Part shown: positions 1 through 7,091 of the stretch, piece after piece | Layout of the letters: every line of letters starts with the position of its first letter | Numbering within the stretch: the stretch's first letter is position 1 | Source: a virus | Reading direction: 5' to 3' (one strand) | DNA length: 64,000 nt | IMG/VR virus record: IMGVR_UViG_3300022699_000217 | Location: 1 to 64,000 of that record | Made by a program: the position numbers and the translations under genes | The notes under the pieces: generated by a model | The model's input: only the letters and a program-made list of their open reading frames with translations | The model's database searches: none | What the model was told of the DNA's origin: nothing

Positions 1-73
1 ATACGACCCGACCGACATCACGGGGCTGGTCGCAGATGTAGATGAAGTGGAGCAACCGGGACGGCTGTGGTGA
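1..73 (+). CDS. C-terminal end of an upstream structural gene (partial)
   Basis: An open frame enters from the left edge (first full codon at base 2) and stops with TGA at 71-73. The 23 visible residues, ending EVEQPGRLW, are too few to identify a family. Its place just before scaffold, protease and capsid genes would suit a portal or minor head protein, but that is inference from gene order only. Confidence 0.5.
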   Translation, partial: YDPTDITGLVADVDEVEQPGRLW

Positions 74-133
74 CTGAGTGCACATTGTTTTGACGCACAC
101 CAGGCGCTCGGCTACGGTAGAAAAGAGGCAACA

Positions 134-493
134 ATGTCGATGATTGTCGTACCAAAGAACCCCATGGCTGAAGGAAAGCCGTTCGCAGACCTCGCGGAAG
201 ATCCGGAGAAGTTCCGGCGCGCCATGCGGCGCTTCGTGCTGATCCTGGAGCAATCGTTCACCGTCGATGCCCGCTTGCATGGCGAATCCTTCGCCGCGCG
301 GCACAAGACGGAGACGGAGATGAAGCGGCGGGCGAGCATCCTGGGGAAATGGTATCGCAGCCTGCGGAACCTCGGGTACGGACACATTAAGACCATGGAC
401 GAACTCCCCAAGGCCCTACGCGCCGAACTGGATGGGGAAAGCTACACACCGCCAGAGCGCAGTCGGCTCTGGGTACCTGAAGGAGTGCAATGA
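134..493 (+). CDS. hypothetical head-module protein, 119 aa
   Basis: I do not recognise this protein. It is charged, with Arg/Glu-rich helical-looking segments, no membrane segment and no cysteines. The ATG at 134 has a GAGG ribosome-binding sequence about six bases upstream. Its stop overlaps the start of the next gene, so the two are probably translationally coupled. Its position between the presumed upstream head gene and the scaffold-like gene suggests a small head-assembly or virion protein; no domain supports a more exact call. Confidence 0.7.
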   Translation: MSMIVVPKNPMAEGKPFADLAEDPEKFRRAMRRFVLILEQSFTVDARLHGESFAARHKTETEMKRRASILGKWYRSLRNLGYGHIKTMDELPKALRAELDGESYTPPERSRLWVPEGVQ

Positions 494-1431
494 TGTTTAC
501 CAAGAAGCTTACCGAAATGGTGCGACGGCAGGCAACGCTCGTGGGCAAGGGATTCGAGGCGATGACGCCGGAAGAACGTGCCGAGCTGGACAAGCTGAAT
601 GCGGCCATCGTCGCGGCCACGGAAGAGCCCAAGGTGGAGAAGGCCGAGACTCGGCTCACGACCATGACCCAGAGCGAATTCGCAAAGTACGTCGGCGAGC
701 GCGTGGATGCCGAGTTAGCGCCCGCCGAGCTGCACATCCTCAAGCGAAACATCGCAGCGGTTCGCGCGCAAAAGGACGAAGGCAAAGACGTGTTCGCCGT
801 GGAGCTCCCGGTTGAGAAGACCGAAGAGGATAAACTGGAAGCAGCGATGGCGCGCATCGAGGCTCTGGAAGCCAAGCTCACAAACAAGGACACTGATGCC
901 GCTGATGCCGCTGATGCCGCTGATGCCGCTGGGGAGCCTGGTGCCACTGACGCCACTGATGCCGCTGGGGAGCCTGGCGCAAGTGATCATGACGACGCGG
1001 TGTCCAAGGCGTTGGCTGCGGATCTCGCGAATGAGGCCATGACTGCTATCCTGACCAGGTTCAACAAGCTGAAAGAGAAAATGGACGCCGGCGAGATCTC
1101 CATGGAGGACGTCGAAAAGGCGTTCAATGGCCAGTGGGAGCTTCGGAATTTCATTGAGATGTCCGTGGCGTTGATGGAGAAGTCCGCGCAGCTTTCCTCC
1201 GTGCTTCAACCCATCGTCGACTTCGTCAAAAAGCTGGATGTTGATGCCGTAGCCGACGACAGCGCCGACGACAGCGCCGACGACAGCGCCGACGATAGCG
1301 CCGACGACAGCGCCGACGATGCCGATGCCCATGACACTGCGAAGGCGTCTATCTGGGCTGGCGATCTTGCAAAGGGACTCGTCGACGATGAGTTTAAGAT
1401 GCTGAAGGACGCCGCCGCCGGGAGAAGGTGA
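490..1431 (+). CDS. acidic scaffold-like head protein with tandem repeats, 313 aa
   Basis: A highly acidic, largely helical protein with an early coiled-coil-like segment (about residues 95-130, TEEDKLEAAMARIEALEAKL). Two low-complexity tracts follow: DAA repeats near residues 135-160 and DDSA repeats near 255-278. The last 28 residues contain the motif WAGDLAKG, also seen in modified form (WGGDLAAE) at the end of the 340-aa protein encoded at 2539. Acidic repeats and a short conserved C-terminal tail just upstream of a protease and capsid gene fit a prohead scaffold or scaffold-like factor, by inference. Two consecutive ATG codons (490, 493) follow an AAGGAG ribosome-binding site. Confidence 0.6.
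   Translation: MMFTKKLTEMVRRQATLVGKGFEAMTPEERAELDKLNAAIVAATEEPKVEKAETRLTTMTQSEFAKYVGERVDAELAPAELHILKRNIAAVRAQKDEGKDVFAVELPVEKTEEDKLEAAMARIEALEAKLTNKDTDAADAADAADAAGEPGATDATDAAGEPGASDHDDAVSKALAADLANEAMTAILTRFNKLKEKMDAGEISMEDVEKAFNGQWELRNFIEMSVALMEKSAQLSSVLQPIVDFVKKLDVDAVADDSADDSADDSADDSADDSADDADAHDTAKASIWAGDLAKGLVDDEFKMLKDAAAGRR
894..976 (+). repeat. 9-bp GATGCCGCT minisatellite plus duplicated 15-bp unit
   Basis: Four tandem GATGCCGCT units (894-929) are followed by two copies of GGGGAGCCTGGYGC separated by further GAYGCC/CACT units. All units are multiples of three, so the reading frame of the scaffold-like gene is kept. The tract encodes repeated D-A-A and G-E-P-G-A residues. Confidence 0.85.
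1252..1323 (+). repeat. 12-bp GCCGACGACAGC tandem repeat
   Basis: About six near-perfect copies of GCCGACGACAGC (one with GAT for GAC) encode a run of A-D-D-S near the C-terminus of the scaffold-like protein. Such 12-bp in-frame repeats are prone to change copy number by slippage. Confidence 0.88.
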
Positions 1432-1438
1432 GAGCACC

Positions 1439-2542
1439 ATGATGATCGGAATCTACAAGGGCGTGGACGCGGACGGGCATCCGATCTCATTCTTCGACCG
1501 CACGAACGTGGAGGTCTTCGAGGGGTTGTGCGCCATGTGCGACGTGGCGGCGGATGCGCGGCTGACGGCTGACTTGGCCAAGGTCGACACCCAGGCGCCC
1601 ATCACGCGGGTGGCCCAGGTGGAGGTCGTGCCCGTCGAGGATGAGGCCCTGTACGATCTCCAGCTCGCGGACGGATGCGCGGACGGCAGGAAGAAGCCGG
1701 TCGGCAAGCCCGATGTGGGACGCAGGCCCAGCGAAGGGCCGGGCTCGGTCGTCATCCAATCGCTGATCTTCGACAAGGAGAAGTTCTCCGCTGAGGAGGC
1801 GCGGTCGTGGATCAAATCCCACGATGGCTTCGGCGATTACGGCATGGAGGAAACGGAGAACTCGTATCGGTTCCGCCAGTACGACCCGGAACACTTCGCC
1901 CGGTTTCGCACGAGCCCGCTGGCCGATGGCATTCAAGCCGTGTTCGGGGTGGTCGGGGCGCTTGGCGAGGACGAGACGGACGACGATGACGACGATGACG
2001 ACGATGCCATGGAAGCCGCCGAGAAGGCGTGCGATGCGGCGGTTGTTGAAGCCCAGACCGGGGTCGCGATCCGAGAGTTCAACAAGCGGATCTCCGAGCG
2101 GGGCTTGCGACTGGTGAAGGCATCGGCCGAGGAGCGGCCCACCGAAGAGGGCGAGGAGCGCTTCGTCATGTCGTTGGTCCTAGAGCCGAACGACGGGCAG
2201 GACGGCGCGCCCATGAAGCCGGACACGCAGGATGACATCTACTCTGCAGAAATGGTTCGGGCCACCGCGCATAATTGGATGGAAAACTACGGGCACGTGG
2301 ACCTCCAGCATAACTGGGAGGCCCTCGGTAAGAATGACGTGGCCATCCTGGAATCGTACCTAGCCCCGTGCACGTTCAAGCTTGGCGACTACGAGGTGGT
2401 CAAGGGCACGTGGATGCTCGCGCTTCGCATCAAGAACGACACGCTGTGGCAGGCGGTCAAGGCGGGCGAGATCGGGGCGTACTCCGTGGGCGGCACCGCA
2501 CAGCGAGTGCCGGTCGATGCGGAGACGGAGGAACAAGAATGA
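1439..2542 (+). CDS. XkdF-like prohead protease, 367 aa
   Basis: The C-terminal half (about residues 240-360) matches the pattern of the XkdF/Peptidase_S78_2 family of phage prohead proteases. It has a histidine-containing strand (AHNWMENYGHVDLQHN), a run beginning LAPCTFKLGDYEV, and the ending GEIGAYSVGGTA, where the serine corresponds to the presumed nucleophile. The middle (about 105-175) carries an FDKEKFSAEEARSWIKSHDG segment seen in other phage head proteins, then a poly-Asp run (about 182-190). The family is expected to process head proteins during capsid maturation. Two ATGs (1439, 1442) are possible. The stop overlaps the next start (ATGA), implying translational coupling. Confidence 0.8.
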   Translation: MMIGIYKGVDADGHPISFFDRTNVEVFEGLCAMCDVAADARLTADLAKVDTQAPITRVAQVEVVPVEDEALYDLQLADGCADGRKKPVGKPDVGRRPSEGPGSVVIQSLIFDKEKFSAEEARSWIKSHDGFGDYGMEETENSYRFRQYDPEHFARFRTSPLADGIQAVFGVVGALGEDETDDDDDDDDDAMEAAEKACDAAVVEAQTGVAIREFNKRISERGLRLVKASAEERPTEEGEERFVMSLVLEPNDGQDGAPMKPDTQDDIYSAEMVRATAHNWMENYGHVDLQHNWEALGKNDVAILESYLAPCTFKLGDYEVVKGTWMLALRIKNDTLWQAVKAGEIGAYSVGGTAQRVPVDAETEEQE

Positions 2543-3561
2543 AGACGCGGACAAAGAAAGGCGCCATGCATCGCCTCGAGGACATGGACACGCAGTTCGT
2601 GTCGCTGGTGCGAGCCGGCGCGAACCGGCAGACGAAGTTCATGATCGTAAAACGCGCGGAAAAGCAGGTCCCCCCGGCGGACGCCTCGAACGAGGACAAG
2701 CGGGCCGCCCAGGAGGAGCGCGCGCGCAAGTACGGCATCGAGACGCTCGACGCAGCGGCCGCGCTGTCGTACCCCGCCGACGCGCCGACTACCGAGGATT
2801 TGTACGGCGATCCCGTCAACCTCAAGTACCCGCTGGGACGCACCGACGACAACCCGGACCCGCCGCGCATCCGGAATGCGCTCGCGCGGTTCGTGCAGAA
2901 TTTCGAGGTCTACGAGCAGCGGGCGTCCCATGCCAAGATCTGGGAGCGCATCGTGCGCGCCGCGCTGGCGGCAGGCATCGACGTCTCCTACGATCCCAAC
3001 GACTACCTGGACGGCTTGCTCCCGAGCGATCTCAAGGAGGAGCTGACCAAGGGCACCGAGCAACACAAGGAGCAACCGTCCGGGGCGAGCCCTGCGGATG
3101 CGAGCGACACGAGCAAGGACACCGATGCGACGGACGCCGACTTCCTCGCGATGCTGGATGCAGCCGGTGAAAAGGTGACGGGCAAGCTGGTCGATGCACA
3201 GATCGACGATGCCCTTCGCCAGCTCGAGTCAGCCCCCGCTGAGGCCCCCGCCGACGAGACGACCCAAAAGAGCGCGGAAAGCGGCACCCGGAGCGACGCG
3301 CCCTCCGATGAGGACAGTGCCAGCCTGCGGAAGCAGGTGGCCGAGCTGACTGAGAAGATGGCCGAAATGGACCGCGCCTACCGCAAGGCGCAGGATGAGG
3401 CCAAGCGGAACCAGGCCGCCGTGCGGCGCTTGCGCGCCAGCATCGGGAAGGCCAGCGCCATTTCCTACGGAGAGATCGAGGAGTCCGACTCCGCGCACCG
3501 TAGTGGACGCGCCCCGCTGTGGGGCGGCGACTTGGCCGCAGAAGCGAGCCGGGAAGAATAA
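2539..3561 (+). CDS. head scaffold-like protein with DUF6582-type region, 340 aa
   Basis: The start at 2539 overlaps the protease stop; upstream in-frame codons would run far into the protease gene. The N-terminal part contains DTQFVSLVRAGANRQTKF, typical of phage head-module proteins. Near residues 105-165 there is a KYPLGRTDDNPDPPRIRNAL segment resembling the DUF6582 pattern. An acidic linker follows, then a coiled coil (about 275-325) and a C-terminal WGGDLAAE tail like that of the 490-1431 product. A coiled coil plus acidic linker directly before the capsid gene fits a scaffold role, inferred rather than shown. Confidence 0.65.
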   Translation: MKTRTKKGAMHRLEDMDTQFVSLVRAGANRQTKFMIVKRAEKQVPPADASNEDKRAAQEERARKYGIETLDAAAALSYPADAPTTEDLYGDPVNLKYPLGRTDDNPDPPRIRNALARFVQNFEVYEQRASHAKIWERIVRAALAAGIDVSYDPNDYLDGLLPSDLKEELTKGTEQHKEQPSGASPADASDTSKDTDATDADFLAMLDAAGEKVTGKLVDAQIDDALRQLESAPAEAPADETTQKSAESGTRSDAPSDEDSASLRKQVAELTEKMAEMDRAYRKAQDEAKRNQAAVRRLRASIGKASAISYGEIEESDSAHRSGRAPLWGGDLAAEASREE

Positions 3562-3597
3562 CCCGACCGGGAGGGTCGGCATCAACGGAGTTTTACA

Positions 3598-4533
3598 ATG
3601 GAATCCAACAAGAGCATCATGGCGAAAGCCGACATCGAAGTTTCCGACCTCATCACTGATGGCGGATACCTGCTTTCCGAGCAGAGCAAGAAGTTCATCG
3701 TCGACGCAATCAAGCAGAGCGTCGTGCTCAAGCTCATCAAGGTCGAGGGCATCAAGTCCCACACCAAGCTGATCGACAAGGTCGGCTTGAACGGGCGCGT
3801 CCTCCGCCCCGGGACGAGCGGCGTTGCCCTTTCGGCGGCCGACCGTGCCCAGCCCGTGACCGATCAGGTCACGCTCACCACGAAGCTGATGAAGGGCGAA
3901 ATCCGCCTCAACGACGAGGTCCTCGAGGACCAGATCGAGAACGGCACCTTCAAGCAAACCGTCATGTCCATGATGTCCGAGCAGGTCGGCCTGGATCTCG
4001 ACGAGCTGGCCGTGAACGGCGACACCACGTCGGCCGATGCGTTCCTCGCCCAGTTCAACGGCCTCCTGGCCCTCGCGACCACCCACGTGGTCAATGCTGG
4101 GACCGTGCCGCTGGCCAAGTCGCATCTCAAAGCGGCGCTCAAGGCGCTCCCGAGCCAGTACAACCGCTTCCGGGCGCAGCAGCGCTTCCTCACGTCCGAG
4201 GACGCCGAGCTGGACTATCGGGACTACCTGGCCGACCGTGGCACCGTGCTCGGCGACAAGATGATCGAGGGCGACTCCCCCGTCAAGTACGGCGGCCGCC
4301 CCATCCTCCCCATCCCGGTGTTCCCCGACGACCTGGCGATCACCACGGACTGCACCAACGTGCTCCTGATGGACCCCAAGAACGCGTATTTCGGCTTCTG
4401 GCGGAACGTCAAGATCGAGACCGATCGCGACATCTCCACCGGCGAGTGGATCATGGTTGCGACGGTGCGCGCCGGGCTCCAGTACGTCGAGGAAGACGCC
4501 GTCGTCAAAATCATCAACGTCAAGACTCAGTAA
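3598..4533 (+). CDS. major capsid protein (HK97 fold), 311 aa
   Basis: Length, position and sequence fit an HK97-type major capsid protein. It has an N-terminal arm (DLITDGGYLLSEQSKKFI), a helical P-domain-like centre (LDLDELAVNGDTTSADAF, LKALPSQYNRFRAQQRFLTS), and the characteristic late segment VLLMDPKNAYFGFWRNVKIE followed by a beta-rich end. A strong leader, GGAGTTTTACA before ATG, closely resembles the leader of the next gene (GGAGTTTTGAC), suggesting matched high expression. It should assemble into the icosahedral shell after action of the upstream protease. Confidence 0.9.
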   Translation: MESNKSIMAKADIEVSDLITDGGYLLSEQSKKFIVDAIKQSVVLKLIKVEGIKSHTKLIDKVGLNGRVLRPGTSGVALSAADRAQPVTDQVTLTTKLMKGEIRLNDEVLEDQIENGTFKQTVMSMMSEQVGLDLDELAVNGDTTSADAFLAQFNGLLALATTHVVNAGTVPLAKSHLKAALKALPSQYNRFRAQQRFLTSEDAELDYRDYLADRGTVLGDKMIEGDSPVKYGGRPILPIPVFPDDLAITTDCTNVLLMDPKNAYFGFWRNVKIETDRDISTGEWIMVATVRAGLQYVEEDAVVKIINVKTQ

Positions 4534-4590
4534 TAGGAGCGGTTGACGGAGCGAGAAACACGGCGATAGCCGAGAACAAGGAGTTTTGAC

Positions 4591-5304
4591 ATGGCAGTAA
4601 CAGTAGTCCCCGTTGACCACTTCAGTGGAAACAGGGCAATCACCAATAATCCCAGTGGGGATGACACGCGCGACCTGCGTGGGATTCTCAACGAAGCCAT
4701 CGCGCAGGCGAACACCAACGAGACCAACATCGCCGGGCTCGGCACGCCCTTCGATTACAAGGGCGCTATCGCGGCAGCCGCGGATTTCCCGACGGCCGCG
4801 TTGGTCGAGGATGGGTGGACCTACCTCATCACCGCCGACGTCGTGGATAACGACGCCACCAAGACGAATACCGGCGACGCCTTCAAAGAGGGCGACGAGA
4901 TCGTCTGGAACGGCACCGACTGGACGCGTATCGGACGCAAGGTCACGGAGTTGGCTCACAGCGACGAGCAGGCAGCCGCCGCGACCGCTACGACCTTCGC
5001 TTTCATGGCGATGCGTGCGGGCAAGATCAACGACGTGATCGCCGTAGCGGAGACCGCAGCGGCGGCGGGCGAGGACATGGCGATCGACGTCCAGATCAAC
5101 GGCGCCACGTGCCTGACCTCGGCAATCGTGCTCGACGACTCCGCGGGCACCACGGCGCAGGTGGGCACCGTCGACACGGCGGCGAACACTTTGGCGCGCG
5201 GCGACATCGTGACCATCGTGCGGACGTACACCGCGGGCGGTGCGCCGACCCCGATGGCGAACACGCACTGTGGCATCGCGTGGGAAGAGACGCTGCCGGT
5301 CTAA
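4591..5304 (+). CDS. head decoration / minor capsid-like protein, 237 aa
   Basis: A beta-rich protein directly after the capsid gene. The middle contains a phage-structural motif, FDYKGAIAAAADFPTAALVE to IVWNGTDWTRIG (about residues 53-117), found in many virion decoration and fibre-type proteins. The C-terminal half looks like an immunoglobulin- or jelly-roll-like sandwich. The 14406-15215 product has the same order of parts (an RIYICT to WEEI region followed by a beta-rich end). A decoration or spike role on the capsid is inferred from position and composition. It shares the capsid gene's type of ribosome-binding leader. Confidence 0.6.
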   Translation: MAVTVVPVDHFSGNRAITNNPSGDDTRDLRGILNEAIAQANTNETNIAGLGTPFDYKGAIAAAADFPTAALVEDGWTYLITADVVDNDATKTNTGDAFKEGDEIVWNGTDWTRIGRKVTELAHSDEQAAAATATTFAFMAMRAGKINDVIAVAETAAAAGEDMAIDVQINGATCLTSAIVLDDSAGTTAQVGTVDTAANTLARGDIVTIVRTYTAGGAPTPMANTHCGIAWEETLPV

Positions 5305-5360
5305 TGGCGGCGCTGTAAGGACAGGGACTTTTACAGCCCCACGGGGCGAGGAGATTTGAA

Positions 5361-5723
5361 ATGGCAATCGGAGCAATGACAATCGTGAACCGTGTCGACT
5401 ACGGCAAAGGCGAGAAAAACTTCAAGGTGTCCTTCGCGGGTGACGGCGCCTACCCCACCGGCGGCACAGCGGGCGCCGACGTGCTCGCGGCCCTGCGGCT
5501 CGCCATCAAGACGGCGGCTGGGGCGGCCGGTGATGCCAATGTGCGCGGCTCTGAGGCCGTCACCATCAAGGAAATCATCGGAAGCGATTGCGGGCAGTAC
5601 GAGCCCTATTGGGTCGGCGGCAAGCTCAAGGTGCTGGACGGCGGGCACGCGACGCGCAACGAAGTCGCCAACGGGACGAACCTGGCTGGAACCACGTTCA
5701 ACGTGGATTTCATCTGCGACTGA
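5361..5723 (+). CDS. small virion-type protein, first of a tandem paralogue pair, 120 aa
   Basis: Unknown function. The protein begins AIGAMTIVNRVDYGKGEK and aligns without large gaps to the product of 5800-6180. Shared blocks include YPTGGTAGADV, VRGSEAVTIK or VRGPEAVTIK, Y/W-VGGKLKVL-GG and FNVDFICD or FNLAFICD. The pair is clearly a tandem duplication. High-copy head proteins are often encoded just after the capsid gene, so a decoration or cement role is possible. A strong ribosome-binding site (GAGGAG) precedes the ATG. Confidence 0.7.
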   Translation: MAIGAMTIVNRVDYGKGEKNFKVSFAGDGAYPTGGTAGADVLAALRLAIKTAAGAAGDANVRGSEAVTIKEIIGSDCGQYEPYWVGGKLKVLDGGHATRNEVANGTNLAGTTFNVDFICD

Positions 5724-5732
5724 CGGACCGAC

Positions 5733-5788
5733 GGGTGCGGGCTTGCCGCGTTTACTGGAGCGGCCGGCTCGCACCCATCCTTCTTTTT
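5733..5788 (+). terminator. intrinsic terminator-like nested hairpin
   Basis: A 10-bp stem (5733-5742 with 5767-5776, one G-U pair) encloses a second 5-bp GCCGC/GCGGC stem and is followed by CTTCTTTTT. This is a good rho-independent terminator shape between two paralogues, and probably reduces rather than abolishes transcription of what follows. Confidence 0.7.
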
Positions 5789-5799
5789 AAGGAGCGTGC

Positions 5800-6180
5800 A
5801 TGGTTCCCCCGGCGACCCCAGGAATCGGAGCGATCACCATTAATGAGCGCGTGGATTACGGGCGCGGGGAGAAGACGTTCATGTGCTCCTTCCAGGGCGA
5901 TGGCGTTTACCCAACAGGCGGGACGGCGGGCGCGGATGTCACAAAGGCGCTGCGGGACGCGATTGCGCTCGAAGCGCTGACTGCGCTGGATTCGTCCGTG
6001 CGCGGCCCAGAAGCCGTCACCATCAAGGATGTTATCAGCGGCGACTGCGGGCGATACGAGGCGTATTGGGTGGACGGCAAGCTCAAGGTGTTAAACGGCG
6101 GCAGTGCGACCAGGGCGGAGGTGCTGAACGGGGCTAATCTCGGCGGCGATACGTTCAACCTGGCGTTTATCTGCGATTGA
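5800..6180 (+). CDS. small virion-type protein, second of a tandem paralogue pair, 126 aa
   Basis: Paralogue of the preceding gene, with a six- to seven-residue N-terminal extension (MVPPATP). The conserved core runs from IGAITINERVDYGRGEKTF to the terminal FNLAFICD. An AAGGAG ribosome-binding site lies just after the terminator-like hairpin. After the stop there is a perfect 7-bp stem (GCACAAT at 6183 with ATTGTGC at 6200). Function unknown; a minor capsid-associated role is the simplest guess. Confidence 0.7.
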   Translation: MVPPATPGIGAITINERVDYGRGEKTFMCSFQGDGVYPTGGTAGADVTKALRDAIALEALTALDSSVRGPEAVTIKDVISGDCGRYEAYWVDGKLKVLNGGSATRAEVLNGANLGGDTFNLAFICD

Positions 6181-6226
6181 TCGCACAATGGCGATGGCGA
6201 TTGTGCCAGTGTAGTAGGAGCAAAAG

Positions 6227-6748
6227 ATGATCACAGCAGCAAGACTGAAAGCGTATAACCCTCGGATGGGGAGCAGGATGCGGTCGTACACCAGCGCTCG
6301 GGGCAACCGCTATGTCGCGGGCGACGGCGTGGTTCCCAGCCCGTGGCGGCTTGTGAAAAACCAGGCGGAAATCGCGGAGATCACGGCGATGCCGCAGTTC
6401 GAGATCCGGCAGTTTGAGGATCAGGCGCATTTCGAGGCCCATATCATCAACGAGATGGAAGCGGACGTCCGGCTGGGCCGACCAGCGGTCCGCGCATCGG
6501 TGCACCGGGACGAGGCCGTTATCCCCATGAGCCGGGAGGCGGACGAGGCGCGCAAGGCGGACGCGAAGGAAGAGGCCGTGCGGCGCGCGTCCCAGCTTCT
6601 GCGCCCGACCCCGGTCGGCGATCCGGTCGTGGCGCCCGAGCCCGAGCCGGAGCCGGAGCCCGTGTCGATGAAGGCCGAGGAGCCGGAGCCAGCGCCCGAG
6701 CCGAAGAAGAGCAAGCGGTCCCCGGCACGGCGGAAGAAGAAAGCTTGA
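6227..6748 (+). CDS. small head-module protein with basic tail, 173 aa
   Basis: The N-terminal region contains NRYVAGDGVVPSPWRLVKNQ and MPQFEIRQF, a pattern seen in small phage proteins between capsid and connector genes. A proline-glutamate run (about residues 138-160, EPEPEPEP) follows, and then a strongly basic end, KSKRSPARRKKKA, which could touch DNA or RNA. No enzyme motif is visible. A role inside the head or at the portal is possible but not shown. Confidence 0.6.
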   Translation: MITAARLKAYNPRMGSRMRSYTSARGNRYVAGDGVVPSPWRLVKNQAEIAEITAMPQFEIRQFEDQAHFEAHIINEMEADVRLGRPAVRASVHRDEAVIPMSREADEARKADAKEEAVRRASQLLRPTPVGDPVVAPEPEPEPEPVSMKAEEPEPAPEPKKSKRSPARRKKKA

Positions 6749-6800
6749 CCGAAACCCGCAGGGCAACCTGCCAGATGTAGATGCAGCAAGGAACAGGACC

Positions 6801-7064
6801 ATGGACGAAATTAAGCCGCGTGGAGCGGCCTACAAGGAAACGGCGAACCTCTCGTTCGCTGCGTTCGCGTACATGAAGGGGATGCGGATCATCCGCGCCT
6901 CGGAGCGACGCGGGCGAGGGAACGTGGAGTACTCGTTTGGGTTTGACGATGCCGAAGATCACTGGGATGCCATTCTGTTTGAATTCGCAAATAGCGAGGC
7001 GTCCCGGTTCGACAACGCCGTGCGAACCCTGAAACAACTTTGTAAGCGCAACGGCCACGGCTGA
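6801..7064 (+). CDS. DUF5659-like small protein, 87 aa
   Basis: The protein fits the DUF5659 pattern. It opens with an LSFAAFAYMKGMRIIRAS segment (an aliphatic strand after a conserved start), then SFGFDD, and a C-terminal helix that ends DNAVRTLKQLC. Family members are small phage or plasmid proteins of unknown function. The product is too short for enzymatic activity to be inferred. It sits between a structural protein and a very long structural gene. Confidence 0.6.
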   Translation: MDEIKPRGAAYKETANLSFAAFAYMKGMRIIRASERRGRGNVEYSFGFDDAEDHWDAILFEFANSEASRFDNAVRTLKQLCKRNGHG

Positions 7065-7091
7065 CGCGCTGCGTGAGCGGAGGCCCCGTCG

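Noticed and set aside
3229-5382. Long (717-residue) open frame on the - strand across the capsid gene
   Set aside because: It lies opposite the clear capsid and decoration genes; high-GC codon bias keeps the antisense frame open. The translation has no family pattern and no plausible ribosome-binding site.
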